Below are positions 27,540 to 36,074 of a DNA stretch of 64,000 nucleotides, piece by piece. A program made the translations under genes and the position numbers. Under the pieces are notes generated by a model. It searched no databases. It was given only the letters and a program-made list of their open reading frames with translations, and was not told where the DNA came from. The stretch's first letter is position 1. Each line of letters begins with the position of its first letter. The DNA comes from Psychroserpens burtonensis DSM 12212. GTDB taxonomy: Bacteria > Bacteroidota > Bacteroidia > Flavobacteriales > Flavobacteriaceae. The stretch is from contig NZ_AUDE01000010.1 in the NCBI RefSeq assembly GCF_000425305.1, forward strand, positions 1 through 64,000. Direction: 5' to 3'.

Positions 27540-28445
27540 ATGATTACTAAAATAAAGCCTTGGCTATCTGCTTTTAGATTAAGAACCTTACCTCTTTCAA
27601 TATCTGGTATCATTATAGGGTCTTGCTTTGCGTATTATAATGGCAAGTTTGATGCCTATATAATGACTTTTGCGATTCTCTTAACAGTAGCATTACAAAT
27701 TCTTTCTAATCTAGCTAATGATTATGGAGATGGTATTAGAGGGACAGATAATGAAAGTAGAATAGGACCAAAGCGAGCAATTCAAAGTGGAGAGATTACT
27801 CCAGAAGAGATGTTTGAAGGGATTAAATTGAATATATTGGTCGTTATTGTGCTAACCGTAGGACTTATATTTACCTCATTTGGGAGTAAATACCTGCTCT
27901 ATGCGATTCTCTTTTTCTTTTTATCAGGATTCTCAATATACGCAGCAATAAACTATACTATAGGAAGCTCTCCTTACGGTTATAAAGGATTAGGAGATGT
28001 ATTTGTTTTTATTTTCTTCGGAATTTTAAGTGTCGTTGGTAGTTACTTTTTATATACTAAAAGTATAGACCATCATGTCTGGTTACCGGCAATTTCAGTA
28101 GGCCTCTTAAGTATGGGTGTTTTAAACCTCAATAACATGAGAGATATAGAGTCTGATAGACTAGCAGAGAAAGAGACACTCGCAGTGAAATTAGGAAAGA
28201 GCAAAGCAAAGGCTTATCACATTACTCTCATAGTTTTGACTATAGTTGTATCTATAGTGTTCTCAATTTTATATTTTTCAAGTCCTTGGAATTTTTTGTT
28301 TTACCTCGCATTTATTCCTTTACTGATTCATATCAATGTTGTCATAAAAGTTACAAATCCAAAAGACTTTGATCCTCAGTTAAAAGTTCTTGCACTTACC
28401 ACATTTTTGTTTTCAATATTATTAGGTATTGGATATGTTTTGTGA
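27540..28445 (+). CDS. menA: 1,4-dihydroxy-2-naphthoate polyprenyltransferase
   Basis: MenA (301 aa), an integral membrane UbiA-type prenyltransferase with about eight or nine helices, which attaches the isoprenoid tail to DHNA. It begins WLSAFRLRTLPLSISGIIIG, has the first Asp-rich motif ANDYGDGIRGTDNESRIGP and the second LNNMRDIESDRLAEKETLAV, both needed for Mg-diphosphate binding. Co-transcribed with menB, ending at the terminator at 28557-28595. Confidence 0.96.
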   Translation: MITKIKPWLSAFRLRTLPLSISGIIIGSCFAYYNGKFDAYIMTFAILLTVALQILSNLANDYGDGIRGTDNESRIGPKRAIQSGEITPEEMFEGIKLNILVVIVLTVGLIFTSFGSKYLLYAILFFFLSGFSIYAAINYTIGSSPYGYKGLGDVFVFIFFGILSVVGSYFLYTKSIDHHVWLPAISVGLLSMGVLNLNNMRDIESDRLAEKETLAVKLGKSKAKAYHITLIVLTIVVSIVFSILYFSSPWNFLFYLAFIPLLIHINVVIKVTNPKDFDPQLKVLALTTFLFSILLGIGYVL

Positions 28446-28556
28446 TATTTTTAACACAGTTATTTGGTTATCAAGTAATTAATTATTATATTTACTTAAT
28501 AAATTTTGTAGGTTAGCAGACATTTACTTAAATGTTGACAATAAAATTTGGGGCTT

Positions 28557-28595
28557 AAAAACTCAGACAATTTCTTAAAATCTGTCTGAGTTTTT
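28557..28595 (+). terminator. terminator of the menBA operon
   Basis: Stem AAAAACTCAGACA (28557-28569) / TGTCTGAGTTTTT (28583-28595) with a 13-base loop, continuing into T residues, about 110 bases after menA. Confidence 0.85.
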
Positions 28596-28641
28596 TTTGT
28601 ATTTTCGAGTTAGGTAAATAATCTTATAAAATCCAATACCA

Positions 28642-29319
28642 ATGCAAATTACATTTTACGGCCACGCGAGTCTAGGTATCAAAATTAATGACGTCCATAT
28701 TTTAGTTGATCCTTTTATTTCTGGAAACCCTAAAGCGTCACATATCAACATAGAAACTTTAAAAGCAGACTATATTTTAGTGACTCATGCACACCAAGAT
28801 CATATTTTAGATGTTGAAGCTATAGCTAAACGAACAGGAGCAGTAGTCGTCTCAAATTTTGAGATTGCCACACATTTTGATAAGTTAGGTTTAGAAAATC
28901 ATCCTATGAATCATGGAGGTCAATGGGATTTTGAATTTGGAAATGTAAAATATGTTAATGCTATTCATACATCCTCATTTCCAGATGGTAGTTATGGGGG
29001 TCAACCTGGAGGTTTTGTGATAGAAGGTGAGCATAAAAACATCTATATCGCAGGAGATACAGCATTAACTATGGATATGAAATTGATCCCATTATTCACA
29101 AAACTAGACTTAGCGATTATACCTATAGGAGATAATTTTACAATGGGAATTGAAGAGGCTATTTTAGCGAGTGACTTTGTCGAATGTGATAAAGTACTAG
29201 GTTATCATTTTGATACATTTGGCTATATTGAAATAGACCATGAAGCAGCGAAGCGCAAATTCTTTGATAAGGATAAGGATTTGATGTTGCTGGAGATTGG
29301 TGAGAGTATTGAGTTGTAG
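28642..29319 (+). CDS. UPF0173-type metal-dependent hydrolase (metallo-beta-lactamase fold)
   Basis: A 225-aa protein of the UPF0173 family. It starts with ITFYGHASLGI, has ILVDPFISGNPKA and the metal motif VTHAHQDHILD (HxHxDH), then IYIAGDTALTMDMK and IPIGDNFTMGIEEA with a later conserved YHFDTFGYIE. The fold and metal site are clear, the substrate is not known. It stands between menBA and a broken SDR gene on the other strand. Confidence 0.92.
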   Translation: MQITFYGHASLGIKINDVHILVDPFISGNPKASHINIETLKADYILVTHAHQDHILDVEAIAKRTGAVVVSNFEIATHFDKLGLENHPMNHGGQWDFEFGNVKYVNAIHTSSFPDGSYGGQPGGFVIEGEHKNIYIAGDTALTMDMKLIPLFTKLDLAIIPIGDNFTMGIEEAILASDFVECDKVLGYHFDTFGYIEIDHEAAKRKFFDKDKDLMLLEIGESIEL

Positions 29320-29321
29320 TT

Positions 29322-30112
29322 TTACCTAACTTTACTCCGCATAACCAACTTATGAATAAGCCTAGTTGACAAGCGTTTCATAAAAACGCCAAATTTTTCA
29401 AATTTACCAATATAAGCTTCAAACTTTTCTTTACGAATGGCGGTAATCATTTTTTGAACAAAGACATCAACGTCTAATCCGTTTTCGGTCATATCGTCTT
29501 GATCATCTTGTTTGCTACCATCTGCTGTTAATGCATTTCGAGCCACATTGGTGTTTATAAAACCAGGACAAATCATAGTGACCTTTACGTTGTCTTTATC
29601 ATGTTCTAAGCGCAAGGCGTCAAAAAAGCCATGTAAAGCATGTTTTGCACCACAATAGGCAGATCTTAAAGGAGAACTGAATTTTCCCATAAGACTAGAA
29701 ACTACAACATAATGACTAGATTGTTTCTTTACAAAATGGGGTAGCAATGCTTTAGATATGGCAACAGTGCCCAAGTAATCTATTTCCATGAGTTTGCGAT
29801 CTACATCAATAGAGGTTTCTATGATAGGGGAACGTTGACTAATACTACCATTATTAACAAGAATATCTACAGTCCCATAAATAGAGATAGCAGTTTCAGC
29901 TATGGCTGCTAGAGTCTTTGTTTCTGCTAAATCTAAAGTTAATACGGAAACCTGTTCTGGTTGTTTGCGCAAGGTTTTTACCTTTTCTAATTCTGTGTTT
30001 CTTCTAGCAGATAATATTAATGTTCAATCGTATTGGGAAAGCGCAATTGCTAAACTTTTACCAATTCCGCTAGAAGCTCCTGTAATCTAAATTGTTTTTT
30101 ATTAAAATTCAT
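29322..30112 (-). pseudogene. short-chain dehydrogenase/reductase, inactivated near the N-terminus
   Basis: The open part (29322 to about 30000) carries a typical SDR: VDILVNNGSIS, VVVSSLMGKFSS, the active-site YCGAKHALHGF and VTMICPGFINTNV. The missing N-terminus can be read upstream as ITGASSGIGKSLAIALSQYD followed by TGA and then TLILSARRNTELEKVKTLR, so the dinucleotide-binding glycine motif is present but cut off by a nonsense codon (a Cys or Trp codon in relatives). A second stop, TAG, sits just before ITGAS, and the apparent ATG at 30112 joins the frame only if one A is added to a run of six. Three lesions mark this as a true pseudogene. Confidence 0.85.
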
Positions 30113-30230
30113 GTTATGCTCGCATAAGCGAGTGTCTTTTTGATTATACATTTTTTTAGCTACATGTTTATCTGTAAACCACTACGGTGACTGAAAGCTT
30201 ATTATTCATCTTGATACGGCGACTTCAACT

Positions 30231-31136
30231 TCAACTTCCATTGCCATTACTTTCCAACCATTCCTTCCGTAAATCATCAGAAAGCTGTCCAGTACCATCA
30301 TGTCGCCAACCAGGTGGTTTAAAAAGATAAAGTATTCTGTTTTTTAACGATTTCCGACCAGAAAAAAAATCTTTAAATAGATCTATCCATTCGGTAAAAG
30401 CAATGCTGATTGGGTTATACGTATTAATATTTTTCACCAGTCCATAGACTACTTTTTCATCTTTTAGTTCGGGTTGAAATGTACCGAACATTCTGTCCCA
30501 AATAATTAAAATTCCTGCGTGATTTCTGTCTAGATATAGCGGATTTCTGCCATGATGCACACGATGATGCGAAGGTGTATTAAAAACAGTTTCAAACCAT
30601 TTAGGCATTTTGTCTATAGCTTCTGTATGAATCCAAAATTGATAGATCAAGCTAATCGACATTTGTAGTATAATCATACCAGGATGGAAACCTAAAAGTG
30701 GGAGCCATAGCCAAAATACGAAAGAGTAAAATCCACCAGACCAAGTTTGTCTCAATGCAGTACTTAAATTATAATGTTGAGACGAATGATGAACCACATG
30801 AGACGCCCAAAATAATCTGCATTCGTGAGAGATGCGATGAAACCAATAATAGGCGAAATCATCTGTAAAGAATATTAAAATAAAACTCCACCAAACAATT
30901 GGGATGGTAAATAGTCTAAAGTTCTCATAAATATAAAAGAAAGCCAATAACACCAGTGCTTTACTAAAAAATCCCAAAAACACATTCCCTAATCCCATCG
31001 CAATGGAGGAGAAGGCATCTTTGGATTCATAAGTTTTAATACCTTCTTTTGCCGTCACGTACAATTCTAATAACATCGCAATTACAAAAAATGGAATCGC
31101 AAAGAAGATAATGTTTGGGAAGGTTGGATCTTGCAT
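30231..31136 (-). CDS. sterol desaturase / fatty acid hydroxylase family protein
   Basis: A 301-aa integral membrane di-iron protein. Helices fill the N-terminal half; the histidine boxes are WFHRISHECRLFWASH, HVVHHSSQHYN and, later, HRVHHGRNPLYLDRNH, the full eight-His set of the fatty acid hydroxylase superfamily. Members hydroxylate or desaturate lipids, carotenoids or hopanoids; the substrate is open here. A link with carotenoid metabolism (blh and rhodopsin 18 kb away) is speculation. Monocistronic. Confidence 0.92.
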   Translation of the reverse strand: MQDPTFPNIIFFAIPFFVIAMLLELYVTAKEGIKTYESKDAFSSIAMGLGNVFLGFFSKALVLLAFFYIYENFRLFTIPIVWWSFILIFFTDDFAYYWFHRISHECRLFWASHVVHHSSQHYNLSTALRQTWSGGFYSFVFWLWLPLLGFHPGMIILQMSISLIYQFWIHTEAIDKMPKWFETVFNTPSHHRVHHGRNPLYLDRNHAGILIIWDRMFGTFQPELKDEKVVYGLVKNINTYNPISIAFTEWIDLFKDFFSGRKSLKNRILYLFKPPGWRHDGTGQLSDDLRKEWLESNGNGS

Positions 31137-31262
31137 GAGCTGTTTCTAATTTCAGCTAAATTACAAAATTGTGAGTTTCTGTTATGAACCAATTTAAGTT
31201 CTTTAAAAAGAAAGGAAAGAAGATGTTAAATAGGAGTTAAACCGTATACTAATATTATCTAA

Positions 31263-31281
31263 ATAATAGTAATACTATTAT
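31263..31281. promoter_or_regulatory. 19-bp palindrome overlapping the DUF2490 gene promoter
   Basis: ATAATAGTA-A-TACTATTAT is a perfect palindrome around one central base. Its right end overlaps the -7 box TATATTTG (31279-31286), 17 bases before the ATG at 31304, the classic place for a repressor site. No regulator gene is adjacent. Confidence 0.6.
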
Positions 31282-31303
31282 ATTTGCATGTAAATAAGTC
31301 GAT

Positions 31304-31993
31304 ATGAAAAAAATAATAGCTATATGTGTTTTAAGTCTATTTGCGGCAAATGGTTTTTCGCAGGTAGAATCAGGACAAACTGGAGCTTGGTATATGTATT
31401 TTTTTAACCGCCAATTTAAGAATAGTCAGTTTGGTATTCAAGGAGATTTACAATATCGCAATTGGAATACCTTAGGAGACTTAGAACAATTGCTAGTAAG
31501 AACAGGTCTAACGTATACACCTAAGGAATCCAAGGTTCTCTTAACCTTTGGGTATGCTAATATTACTACAGGAGTATTTGGAGATAGTAATGATATCTCT
31601 AGCGAAAATAGGATTTACCAAGAAGCACTTATACCTCAAAAAATAGGGAGCCGTATTTATTTAACACATCGTTTTAGATACGAGCAGCGCTTTGTAGAAG
31701 ATCAAGATTTTAGAACAAGATATCGATACAACCTTTTCATGAATGTGCCAATTAATAAATATAGCTTAGAAAAAGGAGCAATTTATGCAGCGCTTTACAA
31801 TGAATTATTTATCAATGGGCAAGAAGATATAGGGAATAGTAGAACTGTAGAACTTTTTGACCGTAATAGAACATATCTAGGATTAGGTTATGTTATAAAA
31901 TCTAGGCAAAGAATTCAATTGGGCTGGATGAACCAAAAAACAGTCGCTTTAGGAAAAGGACAATTACAATTAAGTTTTCATCACAATTTTTAA
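31304..31993 (+). CDS. DUF2490 family outer-membrane-like protein
   Basis: A 229-aa exported protein with signal peptide MKKIIAICVLSLFAANGFSQ and a beta-strand-rich body: GAWYMYFFNRQFKNSQFGIQGD, then short amphipathic strands, ending FHHNF, where a C-terminal aromatic residue is typical of outer-membrane barrels. I recognise the DUF2490 pattern (QYRNWNTLGDLEQLLVRTG). It lies 30 bases before the carbonic anhydrase gene, with a promoter palindrome upstream, so both are probably one operon. Confidence 0.88.
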   Translation: MKKIIAICVLSLFAANGFSQVESGQTGAWYMYFFNRQFKNSQFGIQGDLQYRNWNTLGDLEQLLVRTGLTYTPKESKVLLTFGYANITTGVFGDSNDISSENRIYQEALIPQKIGSRIYLTHRFRYEQRFVEDQDFRTRYRYNLFMNVPINKYSLEKGAIYAALYNELFINGQEDIGNSRTVELFDRNRTYLGLGYVIKSRQRIQLGWMNQKTVALGKGQLQLSFHHNF

Positions 31994-32023
31994 TCAATTT
32001 AACGTTACATAACACATAATACT

Positions 32024-32800
32024 ATGAAAAAAGGTTTTAATTACATCGCAATTACATTATTAAGTTTAGGGGTTTTATCATGTGATACGGCAAAAAAAGA
32101 AACGACTACAGATGCTAATAGCACGTTAAAAGAGACAATTACACCAGCGGTCCAGCAGCCAATAAAAAGTATTTTAACTGCAGAAGAGCAGGCCAGCATG
32201 ACGCCAGATGAAATAATTAGTCGTCTTAAAAAAGGGAATGAGAATTTCGTAAGTAATAATTTAACACAAAGAGATCATTCTTCTCAAAGAAGGCTGGCAA
32301 CAATTGGTCAATACCCCAAAGCTATCGTTTTATCATGCGTAGATAGTAGGGTTCCAGTAGAAGATGTATTCGATTTAGGTATTGGAGATATTTTTGTCGC
32401 TCGTGTTGCCGGGAATATTGAAAACAGAGATATTGTTGGTTCTATGGAATTCGCAACAGCTGTTGCAGGTTCAAAAGTAGTTATTGTTATGGGACATACG
32501 GCCTGTGGAGCTGTTAAACATGCAATTGATAATACAGACGCTGCATCTATGAATATGAATGCACTGAGCGATTTACTTGCAGAAATTAGACCATCTGTAG
32601 AGGCGACAGAGAAAAATGGAGAAGTCTCTTCTAAAAATCTAGCTTTTACAAATAGTGTGATAAATACCAACGCAAAACAAACAGTTAAAGACATTAGAAA
32701 GAGATCACCAAAAATGGCAGAGTTAGAAGCGAATGGAGACATTAAAATTGTATCCGCAGTTTATGATATGGAAACTGGTAAAGTGGTTTTCTTAGATTAG
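32024..32800 (+). CDS. beta-class carbonic anhydrase, lipoprotein-anchored
   Basis: Beta carbonic anhydrase (258 aa) interconverting CO2 and bicarbonate. Zinc ligands are Cys105 in SCVDSRV, His158 and Cys161 in GHTACGAV; Asp107 and Arg109 form the regulatory dyad. The N-terminus is a lipoprotein signal peptide with lipobox GVLSC (Cys20), so the enzyme should sit in the periplasm on a membrane and not in the cytoplasm. The DUF2490 gene precedes it; a bicarbonate transporter of the SulP type that often goes with such pairs is not adjacent. Confidence 0.94.
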   Translation: MKKGFNYIAITLLSLGVLSCDTAKKETTTDANSTLKETITPAVQQPIKSILTAEEQASMTPDEIISRLKKGNENFVSNNLTQRDHSSQRRLATIGQYPKAIVLSCVDSRVPVEDVFDLGIGDIFVARVAGNIENRDIVGSMEFATAVAGSKVVIVMGHTACGAVKHAIDNTDAASMNMNALSDLLAEIRPSVEATEKNGEVSSKNLAFTNSVINTNAKQTVKDIRKRSPKMAELEANGDIKIVSAVYDMETGKVVFLD

Positions 32801-32823
32801 AAAAAGACTTATATTTTAGAGTT

Positions 32824-32856
32824 AAAAGTTGATGTTAAACAAAAACATCAACTTTT
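32824..32856 (+). terminator. terminator of the carbonic anhydrase operon
   Basis: Perfect 13-bp stem AAAAGTTGATGTT (32824-32836) / AACATCAACTTTT (32844-32856), seven-base loop, followed by T residues. Confidence 0.88.
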
Positions 32857-32864
32857 TTTATGCT

Positions 32865-32872
32865 TATTTTTG
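32865..32872 (+). promoter_or_regulatory. -7 promoter box touching the menC start
   Basis: TATTTTTG matches TAnnTTTG and ends five bases before the ATG at 32878; if used, the menC transcript is leaderless and the alternative ATG at 32860 is not a start. Confidence 0.5.
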
Positions 32873-32877
32873 TAGCG

Positions 32878-33930
32878 ATGATAAAAGCAATTTGTAAACA
32901 GTACATACTCAATTTCAAAAATCCAAGTGGAACCTCTCGAGGCATACTAAAAACCAAAGACACGTGGTTTGTTGTTTTAGAGAAAAACGGTAAAATGGGT
33001 ATTGGAGAATGCGGTATGTTTAGAGGTCTAAGTATTGATGATAGACCAGATTTTGAAGACAAACTCCAATGGGCTTGCGATAATATCAATCTAGGTTTAG
33101 AGATCTTAATCAATGAACTTATTGAACTCCCGAGTATCCAAATAGGATTAGAGATAGCCTTCAAATCTTTAGAAAGTGCAGATGGTTTTAATTTGTTTCC
33201 TTCACGATTTACTCAAGACCAATCACCTATCCCAATTAACGGACTGATTTGGATGGGTGACAAAGCCTTCATGAAACAACAAATCAAAGACAAATTGAAA
33301 GCTGGTTTCTCATGTATAAAAATGAAAATTGGAGCCATAGATTTTTCTTCGGAAATTGAACTCCTCAAATCCATCCGACAAGAGTTTTCAGGAAACGATA
33401 TAGAACTTCGAGTGGACGCTAATGGCGCATTTGCTCCTCAAGAAGCTTTAGAAAAACTAAAACGCTTATCTCACTTTGATTTACATTCTATAGAACAACC
33501 TATAAAACAGGGACAGTGGAGTGACATGGCGACGTTGTGTGAAAGCACACCTCTACCAATTGCTTTAGACGAGGAGTTGATTGGCGTCTTTTCCGAAGAA
33601 AAAAAGAAAGAGATGTTGATGCTTATTAATCCGCAATATATCATTCTAAAACCGACATTAGTCGGCGGATTCAAAGGCAGTGAGGCATGGATTAAATTGG
33701 CAGAAAGACAACACATCAAATGGTGGGTAACAAGCGCACTTGAAAGTAATATAGGTCTCAATGCAATTGCCCAATGGACGTATACGCTCAATAGTAAATC
33801 ACCGCAAGGTTTAGGCACTGGTAGCTTATTTGCTAATAATTTTGATTCGCCATTAGCTGTGAAAAATGGTACATTGCGTTACGAAAATAATCAAGGCTGG
33901 AGCCTCTCTAATCTAGATTTAAATATTTAA
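32878..33930 (+). CDS. menC: o-succinylbenzoate synthase
   Basis: An enolase-superfamily enzyme (350 aa) with the MLE/OSBS layout: N-terminal cap starting YILNFKNPSGTSRGIL, barrel Lys in CIKMKIGAI, metal ligands in LRVDANGAF, SIEQPIKQ and IALDEELIG, and the second Lys in ILKPTLVGG. The position near menE, menB, menD and menF fixes the reaction as OSB formation in menaquinone synthesis. The ATG at 32878 is preferred over 32860, which overlaps the terminator T-run. menE follows after one unrelated gene. Confidence 0.93.
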   Translation: MIKAICKQYILNFKNPSGTSRGILKTKDTWFVVLEKNGKMGIGECGMFRGLSIDDRPDFEDKLQWACDNINLGLEILINELIELPSIQIGLEIAFKSLESADGFNLFPSRFTQDQSPIPINGLIWMGDKAFMKQQIKDKLKAGFSCIKMKIGAIDFSSEIELLKSIRQEFSGNDIELRVDANGAFAPQEALEKLKRLSHFDLHSIEQPIKQGQWSDMATLCESTPLPIALDEELIGVFSEEKKKEMLMLINPQYIILKPTLVGGFKGSEAWIKLAERQHIKWWVTSALESNIGLNAIAQWTYTLNSKSPQGLGTGSLFANNFDSPLAVKNGTLRYENNQGWSLSNLDLNI

Positions 33931-33940
33931 AAATATAACT

Positions 33941-34900
33941 ATGTTTATAGCTCAAGCATTTAAAGTGCAACATGATTTTTGGAGATATTTATTAGGATCT
34001 CTTTTGGTTGCAATGGCAGCCATCATAGGTCAATTCCCATTAATGATAGTGATTATGTACAAAACCACGACAGAGGGTGGTGATGTCACGGGAATTAATG
34101 AAACTACGATGTATCAGGTTTTGGATTCTAACGTGTTTCTGTTGTTAGTTTTATTGTCATTTGCTTTCGCCTTTATTGGCTTGTGGGTCGCCGTTAAAAC
34201 ATTACACAAACAAAAAATGGTAAGTATCGCTACCTCGCGTAAAAAGTTGGACTGGAAACGTATTATGTTTGCGTTTGTATTTTGGGGAGTGATCTCGACA
34301 GGATTAGTTTTAGTTGATTATTTCTATTTGTCTCCAGAGAATTATCAACTCAATTTTGAGCTAGAACGTTTTGTTATTCTAGTGATTATAGCAGTTGCAT
34401 TAATCCCTATTCAAACCAGTTTAGAAGAGTATGTGTTTAGAGGCTATTTGATGCAAGGTTTTGGTATGTTAGCAAAAAACAGATGGTTTCCATTGCTAAT
34501 GACATCGCTTATTTTTGGTCTCTTACATATCGCAAATCCAGAGGTTGGTAAATTAGGCTACAGTATCATGGTGTACTACATTGGTACAGGGTTATTTTTA
34601 GGAATCATGACTCTAATGGATGACGGTACAGAGTTGGCGCTAGGCTTTCATGCAGCTAATAATTTGTTTACTGCATTGCTGGTGACTACAGATTGGACTG
34701 TATTTCAAACCCATTCAATTTTAAAGGATACTTCAGAGCCAAAATTAGAATTTATAGACATGGTATTTCCTGTGTTTATAATGTTTCCTGTTATATTATT
34801 TATTTTTTCTAGAGTGTATAAGTGGAACAATTGGAAAGAAAAGTTATTTGGTAAAATCCATGAACCACCAACAGAAGATTATAAAATTATAGGCGATTAA
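33941..34900 (+). CDS. CPBP family intramembrane glutamic endopeptidase
   Basis: A 319-aa membrane protein with about eight helices and the CPBP/Abi motifs: SLEEYVFRGYLMQGF (EExxxR, the catalytic Glu pair), FGLLHIAN and LGFHAANNLF (His). Members are prenyl-protease-like, Rce1-related. The gene lies 10 bases after menC and about 20 before menE, so it is built into the menaquinone transcript although a role in the pathway is not known. Confidence 0.92.
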   Translation: MFIAQAFKVQHDFWRYLLGSLLVAMAAIIGQFPLMIVIMYKTTTEGGDVTGINETTMYQVLDSNVFLLLVLLSFAFAFIGLWVAVKTLHKQKMVSIATSRKKLDWKRIMFAFVFWGVISTGLVLVDYFYLSPENYQLNFELERFVILVIIAVALIPIQTSLEEYVFRGYLMQGFGMLAKNRWFPLLMTSLIFGLLHIANPEVGKLGYSIMVYYIGTGLFLGIMTLMDDGTELALGFHAANNLFTALLVTTDWTVFQTHSILKDTSEPKLEFIDMVFPVFIMFPVILFIFSRVYKWNNWKEKLFGKIHEPPTEDYKIIGD

Positions 34901-34920
34901 TTTTTTTACACGGAAATGTG

Positions 34921-35979
34921 ATGACACCAACATTTGCTAATATCCATTCAAGATTTAAACTCAATGGAACTCACTTTGAACACGAGGAACTCAAAGAGGT
35001 GGCTTATAGCTTGGTTAAAGAAGGTGCGTATTTTCAAAGATCTACTGGTGAATTCTTATTAAATTGGTTAGATGACCATGCCGTTGTTTTGGTGAAAACG
35101 TCTGGTTCTACTGGAACCCCCAAAACGATAGAAATACATAAGCAGGCTATGGTGAATTCAGCTATGGCTACTGCCCATTATTTAGGACTACAACCTGGAG
35201 ATACTGCTTTGCACTGTCTTCCTACGGATTATATTGCTGGCAAAATGATGTTAGTGCGTGCTTTGGTTCTAGGTCTAGAAATTGATGTGGTGACGCCAAC
35301 ATCACAACCTGTTTTTGATTACGAAAAATCCTATCGTTTTTGTGCGATGCTTCCCATGCAAATGCAATCCTCCTTAGGATATCTGCATCATATTGATATT
35401 TTAATAGTAGGCGGTTCTCCGGTCTCTAAAGCGCTAACAGCTGCTATTCAAAATTTAAAAACGAAAGTCTTTGCAACTTATGGCATGACTGAAACGGTGA
35501 CGCATATCGCTTTAAAACTTTTAAATAATGGTGTTAAAAACGCCTATTTTGAAACCTTACCAGATGTTACGATTTCGCAAGACGAAAGGGATTGTTTAGT
35601 GATTGAAGCGCCAAAAGTAGCTTCAGAGAGAATAGTCACAAATGATATTGTAAAACTACAGTCTACGCATAGTTTTGAATGGTTGGGGCGCTATGATAAT
35701 GTGATTAATTCTGGCGGATTGAAATTATTCCCAGAACAAATAGAAGCGCAGCTCAAAGGGAAGATTAAAACACAATTTTTTATAGCTTCAGAAGCTGATG
35801 ATACCTTAGGCGAAAGACTCATCCTTGTGTTGGAAGCAGATCATACCACTTTAGAGGTTTCTGTTTTTGAAGGTTTAGGGAAGTTTGAAATTCCGAAGAA
35901 CATATATGCAGTCTCACAATTTGTGATGACAGAGACGGGTAAAATACAACGTAAAAAGACGCTGGATCTCATAAAGTGA
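34921..35979 (+). CDS. menE: o-succinylbenzoate-CoA ligase (AMP-binding, short Bacteroidota form)
   Basis: An adenylate-forming enzyme of 352 aa, shorter than typical (about 450-550). The P-loop VLVKTSGSTGTPKTIEIHK, VFATYGMTETVTHIA and WLGRYDNVINSGGLKLFPEQIE are clear, as is the C-terminal Lys loop (ETGKIQRKKT). It activates OSB to OSB-CoA, feeding MenB. The ATG at 34921 is preferred over a GTG one codon upstream. It ends the menC-CPBP-menE run. Confidence 0.93.
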   Translation: MTPTFANIHSRFKLNGTHFEHEELKEVAYSLVKEGAYFQRSTGEFLLNWLDDHAVVLVKTSGSTGTPKTIEIHKQAMVNSAMATAHYLGLQPGDTALHCLPTDYIAGKMMLVRALVLGLEIDVVTPTSQPVFDYEKSYRFCAMLPMQMQSSLGYLHHIDILIVGGSPVSKALTAAIQNLKTKVFATYGMTETVTHIALKLLNNGVKNAYFETLPDVTISQDERDCLVIEAPKVASERIVTNDIVKLQSTHSFEWLGRYDNVINSGGLKLFPEQIEAQLKGKIKTQFFIASEADDTLGERLILVLEADHTTLEVSVFEGLGKFEIPKNIYAVSQFVMTETGKIQRKKTLDLIK

Positions 35980-36074
35980 CGGTTCCCTAATTCAAAATAA
36001 TGTTTCCCTCATTCCTCATTTTATAAAACGAGATGTGGTTATAAGTTTGGTGTGAACTTAAAACCATAACCATT

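Noticed and set aside
32308-32742. 144-codon antisense frame in the carbonic anhydrase gene
   Set aside because: The sense strand has an intact zinc enzyme; the antisense frame is explained by its codon pattern.
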